From assembly GCF_029309835.1 (NCBI RefSeq), contig NZ_JARJHL010000014.1, positions 124,001 through 188,000 of the forward strand: a stretch of DNA of 64,000 bases, read 5' to 3'. The stretch comes from Paracoccus sp. DMF-8. GTDB taxonomy: Bacteria > Pseudomonadota > Alphaproteobacteria > Rhodobacterales > Rhodobacteraceae. The notes beneath the pieces were generated by a model that had not been told where the DNA came from, did no database searches, and was given only the letters and a program-made list of their open reading frames with translations. How positions within the stretch are numbered: the stretch's first letter is position 1; every line of letters begins with the position of its first letter. Both the position numbers and the translations under genes were made by a program. Of the stretch, positions 19,446-29,470 are shown piece by piece.

Positions 19446-20221
19446 TCGCGCAGCCAGCCCAGCAGGACCAGCCGAAAGACCTGCGCGAAAAAGCGCAGCA
19501 GGTCGGTGCCCTGACTGGCCGAGAACCGCTGTTCATCGGTCGAGCCCATGATGATCAGCGCGGGCCAGCGGCCGGGGCCGAGGTTCAGCGGGATCAGCGC
19601 CTCGGACCGGATCTGGCGAGGGTCGCCGCCGTGGACCCTTTCGGTGATCGGCGCGGCGCGGCGCAGGATGATGTCATCGCCGCGCGGCGCGCGACGACCG
19701 CCCGACAGCATTTCGGCAATGGTCCCTTCGGGGACGACCTGCAAGCCGTTGCCCAGACCTTCGGGCGTGGCGGCGGTGCCGGTTTCAAACAGCAGCCGCA
19801 GGGTTTCGACCCGCAGGATCGGCGCGACACTGGCCTGAAGCCCTTCGACAAAGGACGGGAAATCATCCGGTTCCAGCAGCGCCAGCACGGCACGATGGAC
19901 GGTGTTCATGCCCGACTGGTTGTCATAGGCCGCCGAGATCACCGATTCATGCGCGCTTTCCAGCCGGTTCAGCCGATCTTCCAGCGCCTGCATGGCACGG
20001 CCCCGGATGTCGATGACATTGTCGCCGACCTCGGTGTCGCGGGCGCCGATCAGGGCGCGCATCAGGTCGCGGTCGCCCAGAATCAGTTCCGGCCGCGCCA
20101 GCAGCGCCGCGCGGGTGGCGCCATCCAGCGCGCCATCGGGTGCCCCGTCGGGCGCGGCGGTGGTCGCGGCGGTGGTCGCCGCGCCTTCGGTCTGGTCGGC
20201 AGGCGCCTTCGGCCCGGACAT
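19442..20221 (-). CDS. DUF484 (GAF-like) family protein
   Basis: A 259-residue protein of the DUF484 family, GAF-like cytosolic proteins commonly found just before xerC in proteobacteria; the role is unknown. The first 40 residues are Ala/Thr/Asp-rich and low in complexity. The conserved part begins PELILGDRDLMRALI and contains a helix with ENRLNRLESAHE-like spacing, then a GAF-type sheet ending GSTDEQRFSASQGTDLLRFFAQVF, the usual family ending. The ATG at 20221 overlaps the fsa stop by one base; the longer frame upstream is antisense-free but lies inside fsa and is rejected. Confidence 0.85.
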   Translation of the reverse strand: MSGPKAPADQTEGAATTAATTAAPDGAPDGALDGATRAALLARPELILGDRDLMRALIGARDTEVGDNVIDIRGRAMQALEDRLNRLESAHESVISAAYDNQSGMNTVHRAVLALLEPDDFPSFVEGLQASVAPILRVETLRLLFETGTAATPEGLGNGLQVVPEGTIAEMLSGGRRAPRGDDIILRRAAPITERVHGGDPRQIRSEALIPLNLGPGRWPALIIMGSTDEQRFSASQGTDLLRFFAQVFRLVLLGWLRE

Positions 20222-20874
20222 CAGACGATCTTCTGGCCGGTCTTGGCCCAGTCCTTGTTGAACTGGTCCAGCCCCTTGTCGGTCAGGACATGGTTCACCA
20301 TCGACTTGATGACGGCGGGAGGTGCGGTGATGACGTCCGCACCGATGCGGGCGGCGTCCGTGATATGGTTCACCGACCGGATCGAGGCCGCGAGGATTTC
20401 GGTGTTCCAGTCGTAATTGTCGTAGATTTCGCGGATCTGGGCGATCAGTTCCATCCCGTCCAGATTGATGTCGTCCAGACGCCCGATGAAGGGGCTGATG
20501 AAGGTCGCGCCCGCCTTGGCCGCCAGAATCGCCTGAGCAGCCGAAAAACACAGCGTCACATTGACCATATGGCCCTCGCCCGACAGGACCTTGCAGGCTT
20601 TCAGCCCGTCCCAGGTCAGCGGCACCTTGACCGTGATGTTGTCGGCGATCTTTGCCAGGTGGCGGCCTTCGGTGATCATGCCTTCGGCGTCATTGGCGAC
20701 GACCTCGGCGCTGACCGGGCCTGCGACCATCTCGCAGATCTCGCGGGTGACTTCCTCGATGTTGCGGCCCGATTTCAGGATCAGCGACGGGTTCGTCGTC
20801 ACCCCGTCCACCATGCCCAGATCGTTCAGCTCGCGGATGGCGTCGACATCGGCGGAATCGACAAAGAATTTCAT
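20221..20874 (-). CDS. fsa: Transaldolase-family protein (fructose-6-phosphate aldolase type)
   Basis: Class I aldolase of the small (about 215-residue) transaldolase subfamily, acting on sugar phosphates in the cytosol. Members include true transaldolases and fructose-6-phosphate aldolase, and sequence alone does not settle which this is. The 217-residue protein has [10 protein letters not shown] (residues 23-32), the Schiff-base lysine in NITVKVPLT, and [17 protein letters not shown] with SPFIGRLDD. It is the first gene of the fsa, DUF484, xerC group; the promoter should lie in the 190-base gap before the small ORF at 21067. Confidence 0.9.
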   Translation of the reverse strand: MKFFVDSADVDAIRELNDLGMVDGVTTNPSLILKSGRNIEEVTREICEMVAGPVSAEVVANDAEGMITEGRHLAKIADNITVKVPLTWDGLKACKVLSGEGHMVNVTLCFSAAQAILAAKAGATFISPFIGRLDDINLDGMELIAQIREIYDNYDWNTEILAASIRSVNHITDAARIGADVITAPPAVIKSMVNHVLTDKGLDQFNKDWAKTGQKIV

Positions 20875-21066
20875 GCTGGATCGCCTTCGTGTTTGCAGAA
20901 AATGCGTGTTTGCGGGATTTGCGACAGCTTTAGCGCATAACAGCGCGCGGGTGAAGGCCCGCAGAGGCGGGGCAACGGGCGAGACTTGCCGATGGCCAGC
21001 GCGACAGATAGCCTGATGCGCGATCAAAAGGTGGCCAAGGCTGCCCGCTGAAAAGGGGGATGGACA

Positions 21067-21207
21067 ATGGAACAGATGGCGGCGCCCGACATGCTGGACG
21101 CGTTGACGGCCTTCGTCGGTGCGGGATTCCTGTCGCTTTATGTGCCCTTTCCCTTGATCGTGCTGGGTGTCAGCCCTTATCTGCTGCTGACATCCGCGCC
21201 GTTTTGA
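21067..21207 (+). CDS. Putative 46-residue hydrophobic small protein
   Basis: A short ORF with AGGGGGA about 7 bases before its ATG and GC-rich third positions like its neighbours. It encodes an acidic N-terminus ([11 protein letters not shown]) followed by one hydrophobic segment of about 30 residues, so a single-span membrane peptide is likely. It lies between the divergent fsa and priA genes. No family is recognised. Coding status is supported only by the ribosome site, codon bias and hydrophobic pattern. Confidence 0.4.
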   Translation: MEQMAAPDMLDALTAFVGAGFLSLYVPFPLIVLGVSPYLLLTSAPF

Positions 21208-21245
21208 TGGCATGTCCCGCGGTTCCTGACCCTGCGGTGACAGAA

Positions 21246-21288
21246 ATTTTTGCCCCGTTATATTTTGCACTGTCATTTTTTGCCCCGT
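21246..21288. repeat. Two direct repeats in AT-rich spacer
   Basis: The unit A-T5/6-GCCCCGT occurs at 21246-21258 and again at 21275-21288. Their GCCCC cores are exactly 30 bases apart (21252 and 21282), close to three helical turns. The spacer is clearly more AT-rich than the surroundings and lies just before a second small ORF. It could be a tandem operator or a duplicated promoter element, or may be incidental. Confidence 0.35.
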
Positions 21289-21307
21289 CATTAAGGATAT
21301 CGCCGCC

Positions 21308-21430
21308 ATGCTTGTCAGCCTGATCCCGGGCCTGTTCGCCATTGGATTTCTGTCGCAGCCTGCTGCTGTCTTTGGCACCTTTGGGCTTGCGGCGCTGGCG
21401 CATGGCATGTTTGGCGCGACCTTGCCCTGA
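21308..21430 (+). CDS. Putative 40-residue hydrophobic small protein
   Basis: A short ORF starting [15 protein letters not shown] and ending GMFGATLP, almost entirely hydrophobic, so it is probably a small membrane protein or toxin-like peptide. AAGGA lies about 10 bases before the ATG. It ends 15 bases before the priA start and could be co-transcribed with priA. No homologue is recognised. A paired, similarly hydrophobic ORF lies 100 bases upstream. Confidence 0.4.
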   Translation: MLVSLIPGLFAIGFLSQPAAVFGTFGLAALAHGMFGATLP

Positions 21431-21445
21431 ATGGCAGGTCTTTGA

Positions 21446-23650
21446 ATGACGCAACCGCCGCTTTTCTATTCCCACGGCGCCCGGATCGCGGTCCTGACCG
21501 GCGAACCCGTCGGCATGCTGGACTATCTGGTCCCCGAGGGCGGCGTCAGGCTGGGCCAGCTTGTCATCGTGCCGCTTGGCCCGCGCCGGGTGATGGGCGC
21601 GGTCTGGGGCGAGGGGCTGGGCGGCTTTGACGCGGCGCGGCTGCGCCCCGTCGCCCGGCTGGTCGAGGCAGAGCCGCTGACCCCGGAAATGATCGAATTC
21701 CTGACCCGGATGGGGGAATATACGCTGACGCCGCTGCCGCTGATGCTGCGCATGGCGACGCGCGCGCCCGATCTGGATCAGCCGCCCGCCGCGCGCCGCG
21801 TCATCCATCGCGCAGGTCCGCCGCCGACCCGCATGACCGAACCGCGCGCGGCCGTCCTGCGCGTGCTGGACGATCACGGCGGGGCGGGTTTCGCGCCATC
21901 CGAACTGGCGCAACTGGCGGGCGTCGGGACCGGCGTCGTCGCGGGGCTGGTCAAGGCGGGCACGCTGGCGGAGTCGTTGGCGCCCCGCGATGCGCCTTAT
22001 CCCCGGCTGGACCCCCATCTGCCGGGAAAACCCCTGGCACATGATCAGTCGGAGGCCGCCCAAGCCTTGCGCGCCGCCCTGTCGCGGCCCGGCTATGGTA
22101 CGACCATGCTGCGCGGCGTCACCGGATCGGGCAAGACCGAGGTCTATCTGGAGGCCGTCGCCGAATGCCTGCGCCGGGGCCGTCAGGCGCTGGTGCTGCT
22201 GCCGGAAATCGCGCTGTCCACCGAGTTTCTGGACCGGGTCGAGGTGCGTTTCGGCGCGCGCCCCGGCGAATGGCATTCCGGCATCAGCCGCACGGAACGC
22301 CGCCGCTTGTGGCAGATGGCGGGGCAGGGGGGCGTGCAACTGGTGGTCGGCGCGCGCTCGGCCCTGTTCCTGCCGTTCCGCGATCTGGGGCTGATCGTCG
22401 TCGATGAGGAACATGACGGATCCTATAAACAGGAAGACGGCGTCTTTTATTCGGCCCGCGACATGGCGGTGCTGCGCGCCCATATCGCGCAGGCGCAGGT
22501 GGTGCTGGCTTCGGCCACGCCCTCGGTCGAGACATGGGTGAATGCGCAGGCGGGCAAATACGCCCGCATCGACCTGCGCGCGCGTTACGGCGGGGCGGAA
22601 CTGCCCGACATGGCGGCGATCGACCTGCGCACGCAGGACCTGCCATCAGGTCGGTGGATCTCGCCGCGTCTGGCGCAGGCGGTGCAGGCGCGGCTGGAAC
22701 GGGGCGAGCAATCGCTGCTGTTTCTGAACCGGCGCGGCTATGCGCCCGTCACCGTCTGCCGCGCCTGCGGCTAGCAGATCGGTTGCGATCATTGCGACGC
22801 GCGCATGGTCGAACACCGTTTCCAGAACCGTCTGGTCTGTCACCAATGCGGCGAGACGAAGCCCATCCCCAAGGCCTGCCCCTCCTGCGGGGTCGAGGAC
22901 AGGCTGGCCGCCGTCGGACCCGGCGTCGAGCGTCTGGCCGAAGAGGTCGCGGCGCGTTTCCCGGATGCCCGCGCCAGCGTGTTGTCATCCGATCTGTTCA
23001 ACTCTGCCCGCGCGCTGAAAGAGGCGATTGCCGAAATCGGCGCGGGCGAAACCGATATCATCATCGGCACGCAACTGGTCGCCAAGGGTCACAACTTTCC
23101 GCGCCTGACGCTGGTCGGGGTGATCGACGCAGACCTTGGGCTGCAAGGCGCCGACCTGCGCGCCGCCGAGCGCAGTTTCCAGCTGATGCGGCAGGTCGCG
23201 GGACGCGCGGGGCGCGAAGGCGACGGCGCGCGCGGGGTGGCGCTGTTGCAGACCCACCAGCCCGAACATCCGGTGATCCGCGCCATCCTGTCGGGCGATG
23301 ACGAAGAATTCTGGGATGCCGAGGCCTTGATGCGGCGCGGTGCGGGCATGCCGCCCTATGGCCGTCTGGCCGGGATCATCCTGTCCCATCCCGACCTGCC
23401 CGTGGTCGAGGATCACGCCCGCAACATGGCGCGGCGCACCGATCCCCTGCGCCATGCGGGGATCGAGCTTTTCGGCCCCGCCCCCGCCCCCATCGCCCGC
23501 GTCCGGGGCCGTTTCCGTATCCGCATGCTGCTGAAGGCGCCGCGTCAGGCGCCGATGCAGGGGGCGATTTCGGCATGGCTGGCGCAATGGCCGAAACTGC
23601 CGGCAAACCTGCGGCTGTCGGTCGATATCGACCCGCAAAGTTTCCTTTGA
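21446..23650 (+). pseudogene. priA: Primosomal helicase PriA, interrupted by an in-frame amber codon
   Basis: Replication-restart helicase that recognises stalled or broken forks and reloads the replisome. The full frame encodes about 734 residues, normal for PriA. It shows an N-terminal DNA-binding domain, Walker A GVTGSGKTEVY (about residues 226-236), the DEEH box, and the zinc-binding domain with CRACG, CDHCDARMVEH, CHQCG and CPSCG. Helicase motif VI follows as QVAGRAGR. A TAG at 22772-22774 (codon 443), directly after CRACG, breaks the zinc domain; the frame continues unchanged on the far side. One substitution from TGG or CAG explains it. PriA loss is strongly deleterious, so sequence error is the best explanation. 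Confidence 0.88.
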
Positions 23651-23749
23651 CGCGAAAGGGGCGCGGGTTCCGACCCTGATTGCGGGCCCTTGTCGTGGGG
23701 GCGGCGCTGCATTGCCGTCCCGGCGTTTTGTCTGACTGATTGGCCCCCA

Positions 23750-24903
23750 ATGCCTCAAGAGCGAATGCCCCAGGACCGGATTTTGCAGCCCGACGTGAAT
23801 GTTCTGTGCGAAATCGCGATCGCGCTGGAAAAACGCGATGCCGCCGTCGCCCGGGCGCTGATGTCGGTCGCCCATGCACATCGTCCCCAGGGGCCGGTGA
23901 TTTCGCGCAAGATGCAGGAATACCGGCAGCGGAAACTGGCGGCCCCGGATATCGGCACGGCCTGCTTCGGCGCGGCGCAGATGTTGCGCGGCGACATGGC
24001 GGCGTTGTCGAAATTCCTGCCCGTCGCGCGCAAACTGGTCGCCGACCCCGCCGTGGCGGATCGGTTCGAGCGCAAATTCGGACTGGTTGCCGGGATCGCC
24101 CAGACCCTGAACGAATTGCGCGCCCAGAACGATATCCTGCGCGCCAAGCTGAACGAGATTCACAAGGCGCTGTGTTATTCCGACGTCTTCAGGGTGCGGG
24201 AAATCGACGATCCGGCGGGCCGGGTCAGCCCGGTCGAGGTGATGGATCGCGGGTCCCCCGATACGGTCCTGGCTTTTGGCGGGATGCTGACGCGGCTGTC
24301 GATGCCGACCAAGGAATTCTTTGGCTCTCTGGTCCGGCGCGGGGCCAATGTCATCTTCGTCAAGGATTTCCAGCAATGCTGGTATCTGAACGGGCTGATG
24401 GGCCTGACTTCGGGGCTTGACGATACGGTGGACCACCTGCGTTCCCGCATCCCGGCCAGCACCCGCACCTGACCTGTCTGGGCACATCCGCCGGGGGCTA
24501 TGCGGCGATCCGCTTTGGCGTGGCACTGGGGGCCAGAAAGGTCACGGCCTTTTCGCCGCAGACCGATATCACGGATGAGGTGGTGGCGCGGTTCAAGTCG
24601 CCGGATACCCGTGTGTCGGAATTCGACACGGCCGCGGGCGGGCTGGACCTGCGGCTGTTTCTGGAACAGGCGGGCGGGCGGCTTCCCGATATCGCCATCC
24701 ATTACGGCAAGGGCAATCCCGCCGACAGGGCGGCAGCCGAACGGCTGCAAGGCCATGTGCGGCTGTGCCCGCATGACACGACCACCCATGCGATTGCGCA
24801 ATACATGAAGGAAAAAGGGCTGCTCGACCGCGCGCTGGCGGCCCATCTGGGCGGCGCCTGGCCGATCCCGGTCGGGGTCCGGGTTTCCTTGCGGCCGACC
24901 TGA
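23750..24903 (+). pseudogene. Hydrolase-like protein with GTSAGG elbow, one frameshift
   Basis: Restoring one base gives a 384-residue protein. The first frame (to 24472) has a helical N-terminal region with a long Leu/Arg/Asn-rich stretch, then a Rossmann-like part ending FVKDFQQCWYLNGLMGL. The second frame (from about 24469) begins LTCLGTSAGGYAAIRFGVALGA, which looks like an alpha/beta-hydrolase nucleophile elbow (GTSAGG), and continues to WPIPVGVRVSLRPT. Adding a C to the CC at 24468-24469 joins them perfectly. Function is unknown; proteins of this layout sit near polysaccharide or glycosyltransferase genes elsewhere, but that is only a memory-based hint. The start at 23750 has a weak ribosome site. 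Confidence 0.6.
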
Positions 24904-25060
24904 TTGTAAGTTCGCAAACGGGTCGGCAGGGGGACGAACCGGTCCCGGATAGCGCGCTGCGGTTTTCGGTTCCGCTGTTCCGGCCCCGGATGCTGGCCCC
25001 TTCCGGTCCGGCATACGCCCCTCTGGCGGCCGTATCGTCACGCAGCAGGAAAGGACGCGC

Positions 25061-25756
25061 ATGACCAGTTCACCCGCCTTTTCTTCCACGGCCTTTTCCG
25101 GCGCCGCCGCGACCCGCTATGCCGATGCGCCGCCCCGGCAGGTGCCGGGGTTTCACGATCTGCACCGGATGATCCGGCTGCTGCTGGCCGAAACGCTGCC
25201 GCCCGATGCGCGGTTGTTGATCCTTGGCGCGGGCGGCGGGCTGGAGATGAAATCGCTGGCCGAGGCGCAGCCGGGCTGGCATTTCGACGGCGTCGATCCT
25301 TCGGCGGATATGTTGCAGATCGCGCGCCAGACCGTCGGGCCGCTGGCCGGACGGATGGGCTTTCATCAGGGTTATGTTCAGGACGCGCCCGCTGGTCCCT
25401 TCGACGCGGCGACGGCGCTGCTGACCTTTCATTTCATCCCGCTGGCGCAACGGGTCGCGACCCTGCGCCAGTTGCACCGGCGGCTGAAACCCGGCGCGCC
25501 GCTGGTGCTGGTCCACATCAGTTTCCCGCAGGACGAACCTGCGCGGTCGCAGTGGATCGCCCGGCATGTCGCCTTTGGCGCGGCGGATGATGCCGATCCG
25601 GCGCGGCTGGAACAGTCGCGACAGGCCATCGCCGCGCGCCTGACGATCCTGCCCCCCGAACAGGAAGAGGCGCATCTGCGCGCGGCGGGGTTTCGCGATG
25701 TCAGCTTGTTTTACGCGGCTTTCAGCCTGCGCGGCTGGATCGCCTGCGCCGATTGA
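25061..25756 (+). CDS. Class I SAM-dependent methyltransferase
   Basis: A 231-residue cytosolic methyltransferase of unknown substrate. The SAM-binding fold is visible: motif I LLILGAGGGLEMKSL (about residues 49-63), an acidic residue at the end of strand 2 in FDGVDPSADML, and TALLTFHFIP as motif II/III, followed by LHRRLKPGAPLVLVHISF. GGAAAGGA lies about 8 bases before the ATG. The N-terminus is Ser/Ala-rich and resembles the UbiE/small-molecule methyltransferase group. Its stop touches the convergent CDF gene with no spacing. Confidence 0.8.
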   Translation: MTSSPAFSSTAFSGAAATRYADAPPRQVPGFHDLHRMIRLLLAETLPPDARLLILGAGGGLEMKSLAEAQPGWHFDGVDPSADMLQIARQTVGPLAGRMGFHQGYVQDAPAGPFDAATALLTFHFIPLAQRVATLRQLHRRLKPGAPLVLVHISFPQDEPARSQWIARHVAFGAADDADPARLEQSRQAIAARLTILPPEQEEAHLRAAGFRDVSLFYAAFSLRGWIACAD

Positions 25757-26681
25757 TCATTCGGCCCATTCGATATCCGTGGTGAAGGCGATGGTCAGCC
25801 AGCGGTCGGGGCCTTCGCCGCCGATCAGCAGGCCGATTTCGTCGCGGATGCGGTCCCAGTCCTCCAGCGGGCGGGGGGACTGGCCGCGCGGGACGATAAA
25901 GAACAGCTCGATCTGGCGGCCGCGCCCGACGCGGGCGACATAGGCGCGATATCCCATGAAACCATAGCGGGCGACGACCTGCGCCGCGACCTCGTCGACC
26001 TGCGCCTTCAGCCCTGCGGGGGTCACCAGCAGGATATCGGCCAGCGCCTGACGCACGGTCGGGACCGGCATGGGCAGGACCGCGATGCAGACGATGGCCA
26101 GCGCGGCGGGGTCGACATAGGGCGACAGCCATTCCAGTCGTGTCCCCTGAATCGCCCAGCCAAAGACAAAGGCGACCAGCAGCGCCCCGGTCAGCGCCGC
26201 CGAAACCATCCAAGCCTTGGCATCCAGCGCCAGAAAGCCCGATTTGATCCGCCGGTTCTGTTGCGTGTCATAGGTCGCCATGCCGACCGCTGCGACCAGC
26301 GTGACCGCTGCATAGGCGATGGCCAGATCAAAGGACAGCACCCGCCCCCCCGACATCCAGGCTGCCGATGGCGGTGATCAGCGCATAGATCGCCGCCCCC
26401 ATCAGCATCACGCCGCTGAGGCCCAGCACCATCGGCTCCAGATGCCAGAAGCCCATGGTGAAATGCCGCGCCAGCTTGGCCCGGCTGGCCTCGGCCATGG
26501 ATGAGGTGATCAGCCGCGACACGATCAGCGCCAGCACCGTCATCGAGGCATCCATCAGCGAATAGACCCCGTCAAAGACGATCGAGGCCGACCCCGCCAG
26601 CAGACCGAAACCCACGCCGACCCCGGCCAGCACAAAGGTCACGATGATCGAAATCCGCAGGATGTCCTGTTCGCTGCGCAT
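25757..26681 (-). pseudogene. Cation diffusion facilitator transporter, one frameshift
   Basis: Membrane exporter of divalent metal ions (Zn, Fe, Mn or Co), driven by proton exchange. With one base removed the gene encodes about 307 residues, the usual CDF length. The N-terminal part has the first two helices with the metal site FDGVYSLMDAS. After the break come helices around VAAVGMATYD and LALDAKAW, then a cytosolic C-terminal domain ending FTTDIEW. The break is a run of seven C at 26345-26351; six would restore the frame (GSLDVGGRVLSF). The ATG at 26681 has AAAGGA upstream. Probably a homopolymer error rather than a real pseudogene. Confidence 0.78.
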
Positions 26682-26769
26682 GATGGTTCCTTTCCGCGAC
26701 GTGCTGGTCCGCGCCATGGGGCCGCGACACGGGTCCGGGGCGTCGCCAGCCACCCGCGCAGGATGCCCG

Positions 26770-27522
26770 CTACAGCCCCTGCCTGTCCAGCAGATCGCCC
26801 AGCAGACCGGCCAGACGTCCGGCCCATTCCTCTTGCCCGGATTCGTCGCGGATCAGGTCGTTGCGGATCTCGATCAGGACATTCGGCCGGCCCTGCGCCA
26901 GCGCATGCCGGTCGATGGAATCGCCGTCGAGATGGCCGGAATAGGGTTCGTTGTCGCCGGTGATCCAACCCCGGTCGCGGCAGGCCTGCACGACCGGCGG
27001 CCCTAGCCTTTCGTCGCGATGCGAATACAGGATGCCGACCTGCCGGGGCCAGGGCGGGCGTCCGCGCAACTGCGGGGTAAAGCTGTGGATGGCGCAGATC
27101 GCCCGGTCGGGCCGGGCACCCGCCAGCCGCGCCAGCGCGGCGTGATAGGGGTGGTAAAGCAGGTCCAGCCGCTGCTGCCGCCCGGCATCGTCCAGCGCGC
27201 GATTGGCCGGGATGACGGTGCCGTCATAGATGCGCATCAGCAGGGTCGGGTCATCCTCGCCCCGGTTCGGGTCGATGACGAGGCGCGAGAAATTCGACAG
27301 GATCGCCGGGGCATCCAGCCTTTCGGCCAGCCTGACCGACAGCCCCGCCGCACCGACATCATAGGCGATATGGCGGGCCATATCCTCGGGCGCGATGCCC
27401 AGATCGCCCGCGGATTGCCCGGTCGTGACAAAGGCGGGCACATGGTTCGCGGCATGGTCGCAGGTGACCAGCCAGCGCGACGGCCGATCCTCGCCATGGA
27501 TAAAGAAGGGACGGTCTGTCAT
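26770..27522 (-). CDS. N-formylglutamate amidohydrolase family protein
   Basis: A 250-residue protein of the FGase/HutG-type family that hydrolyses N-formylglutamate or related N-acyl amino acids in the cytosol. Conserved features include TCDHAANHVP near the N-terminus, SNFSRLVIDPNRG, IHSFTPQL and LIEIRNDLI, matching the zinc-dependent family. AAAGGA lies five bases before the ATG at 27522. The family often sits next to pyruvate kinase in Rhodobacterales, as here (divergent, 137 bases apart). No histidine-degradation genes are nearby, so the physiological substrate is uncertain. Confidence 0.88.
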   Translation of the reverse strand: MTDRPFFIHGEDRPSRWLVTCDHAANHVPAFVTTGQSAGDLGIAPEDMARHIAYDVGAAGLSVRLAERLDAPAILSNFSRLVIDPNRGEDDPTLLMRIYDGTVIPANRALDDAGRQQRLDLLYHPYHAALARLAGARPDRAICAIHSFTPQLRGRPPWPRQVGILYSHRDERLGPPVVQACRDRGWITGDNEPYSGHLDGDSIDRHALAQGRPNVLIEIRNDLIRDESGQEEWAGRLAGLLGDLLDRQGL

Positions 27523-27659
27523 GATCCTTTCGCGACTTGCTGGCAACTTTTACCCCCGGGGCTCTGATGCACCAGTTGCCGCAGGCGTTGCAATGGGCCA
27601 TAGAGACGACGTGATAGCGCAAACATGCCCCGATACCGGAAAGCAGGAGGTTCTGACAG

Positions 27660-29105
27660 ATGAGACGGCACCGCAAGGTCAAGATCGTGGCGACACTTGG
27701 ACCCGCCTCAAGCGATTACGAAACGATCAAGGCCCTGTTCGAGGCCGGCGCGGATGTCTTTCGCCTGAACATGAGCCACGGCACCCATGACGAACAGCGC
27801 GCCCGTTTCGACATCATCCGCCGGATCGAGGCCGAACTGGACCGCCCCATCGCGGTTCTGGCCGATCTTCAGGGGCCGAAACTGCGCGTCGGTGTCTTTG
27901 ACGGTGACGCCCATGACCTGAAGGAAGGCGATGCCTTCCGCTTCGATCTGGACCCGGCGCCCGGCGATGCGGGGCGGGTGCAACTGCCCCATCCCGAAAT
28001 CTTTGCCGCGCTGGAAGCGGGCGCGAACCTGCTGGTCAATGACGGCAAGATCCGCCTGCGGGTGGATGAATGCGGCCCCGATTTCGCGAATTGCACCGTG
28101 ACCGTCGGCGGCACGATTTCCAACCGCAAGGGCGTGAACGTCCCCGATGTGGTGTTGCCGCTGGCCGCGCTGTCCGACAAGGACCGCGGCGATCTGGAAT
28201 TCGCCTGCCAACTGGGTGTCGACTGGCTGGCCCTGTCCTTTGTCCAGCGCCCCGAGGACGTGACCGAGGCGCGCGAACTGGCGCGCGGCCGGGCCGCGAT
28301 CCTGTCGAAAATCGAAAAGCCCGCCGCCGTGCGCGCCTTTGCCGAAATCCTGAAAGTCTCGGACGGGATCATGGTGGCGCGGGGCGATCTGGGCGTGGAA
28401 CTGCCCGTCCATTCGGTGCCGCCGATCCAGAAACGTCTGGTCCGGGGCTGCCGCGCGGCGGCCAAGCCGGTGATCGTCGCGACCCAGATGCTGGAATCGA
28501 TGATCGAAAGCCCGATGCCGACCCGCGCCGAGGTGTCCGACGTCGCAACCGCGATCTACGAAGGCACCGATGCCGTCATGCTGTCGGCCGAAAGCGCCGC
28601 CGGGGCCCGGCCAGTCGAGGCGGTGGCGACCATGGACAGTGTCGCCCGTTCCGTCGAAAGCGATCCCACCTACCGCGAGGTGATCGAGGCGTCGCGCATC
28701 GTCAAACGCGAAACCGTCGCCGATGCCATCGTCGGCGCCGCGCGCGAGGTCGCCGAAACCACCGATATCACCGCGATCTGCGCCTTTACCCAATCGGGAA
28801 CGACCGTGCGCCTGACCGCGCGCGAACGCCCCCGCGTGCCGATCATCGCCATGTGCCACGAGGAAACCATCCTGCGCCAGCTGTGCCTGATCTGGGGCGC
28901 CCATTGCGTGCGCACCCCGGAACTGGACCGGTTCAAGCAGGCCGTGGTCAATGCGACCGCGGCGGCGCGCAAATTCGGTTTCGCCAATGAAACGCAGCAG
29001 ATCGCGGTCATCGCGGGCGTGCCCTTCAAGACCTCGGGGTCGACCAACATCCTGCGGGTGGCGCCCTGCGACGAACGCTTGATCTACCGCTCCGACCCGG
29101 AATAA
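27660..29105 (+). CDS. pyk: Pyruvate kinase
   Basis: Last step of lower glycolysis: phosphoenolpyruvate plus ADP to pyruvate plus ATP, in the cytosol. The 481-residue protein is full length. It has KIVATLGPAS at the N-terminus, FRLNMSHG, the catalytic lysine in AILSKIEKP, the Mg site in GIMVARGDLGVE, and VIVATQMLESMI. The C-terminal allosteric domain carries FTQSGTTVRL. The ATG follows GGAGG by several bases. It is monocistronic or co-transcribed with the small membrane protein gene 44 bases downstream. Confidence 0.96.
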   Translation: MRRHRKVKIVATLGPASSDYETIKALFEAGADVFRLNMSHGTHDEQRARFDIIRRIEAELDRPIAVLADLQGPKLRVGVFDGDAHDLKEGDAFRFDLDPAPGDAGRVQLPHPEIFAALEAGANLLVNDGKIRLRVDECGPDFANCTVTVGGTISNRKGVNVPDVVLPLAALSDKDRGDLEFACQLGVDWLALSFVQRPEDVTEARELARGRAAILSKIEKPAAVRAFAEILKVSDGIMVARGDLGVELPVHSVPPIQKRLVRGCRAAAKPVIVATQMLESMIESPMPTRAEVSDVATAIYEGTDAVMLSAESAAGARPVEAVATMDSVARSVESDPTYREVIEASRIVKRETVADAIVGAAREVAETTDITAICAFTQSGTTVRLTARERPRVPIIAMCHEETILRQLCLIWGAHCVRTPELDRFKQAVVNATAAARKFGFANETQQIAVIAGVPFKTSGSTNILRVAPCDERLIYRSDPE

Positions 29106-29149
29106 ACAGCGCGCACAAGGGCCGGATTGGGCCAGATCAGGAGAGGCAT

Positions 29150-29470
29150 ATGATCGAGCTGCTGCTGTTGGGCGGGTCCGCCCTTTGCGTGATTTCCGTC
29201 ATCATGGCGGTGGTCGCCGTCGCGCAGACGCGCGCGCCGCGCGGTGCGGCCATTGCACTGATGCTGGGCATTATCGCGCTGGCGGTCGCCGCGAAAACCG
29301 ATCCGGCAGCGGTCAATCCCGACAATGTCCTGAACACCTGGCAGCGCATGATCCGGGGCGAACTGACCCTGCGCGGCCCGATCGACCCGACCCCTGTGGA
29401 CCCGGTGCCTGTGGACCCGGTGTCGTCGCAGCCGCATGCGACCCCGGCGGATGGCGGGGCGGCGCAGTAA
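29150..29470 (+). CDS. Small two-helix membrane protein with proline-rich tail
   Basis: A 106-residue protein with two predicted transmembrane helices (about residues 2-24 and 32-48). A soluble tail follows, with the near-repeat [16 protein letters not shown] at about 78-92. AGGAGAGG lies about 7 bases before the ATG. No family is recognised. It lies between pyk and the L35 gene, same strand, so it may be expressed with pyk. The VDPVP repeats suggest an extended, possibly periplasmic linker. Confidence 0.65.
   Translation: MIELLLLGGSALCVISVIMAVVAVAQTRAPRGAAIALMLGIIALAVAAKTDPAAVNPDNVLNTWQRMIRGELTLRGPIDPTPVDPVPVDPVSSQPHATPADGGAAQ

Noticed and set aside
22772..22774. TAG in priA as pyrrolysine or other recoding
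   Set aside because: No pyl genes or methyltransferase context, and the position is a zinc-domain residue; a simple substitution or read error is more economical.
24980..25000. GTTC repeats near 24985 as a second LexA box
   Set aside because: The two GTTC units are only four bases apart, not seven, and the downstream gene is a generic methyltransferase.
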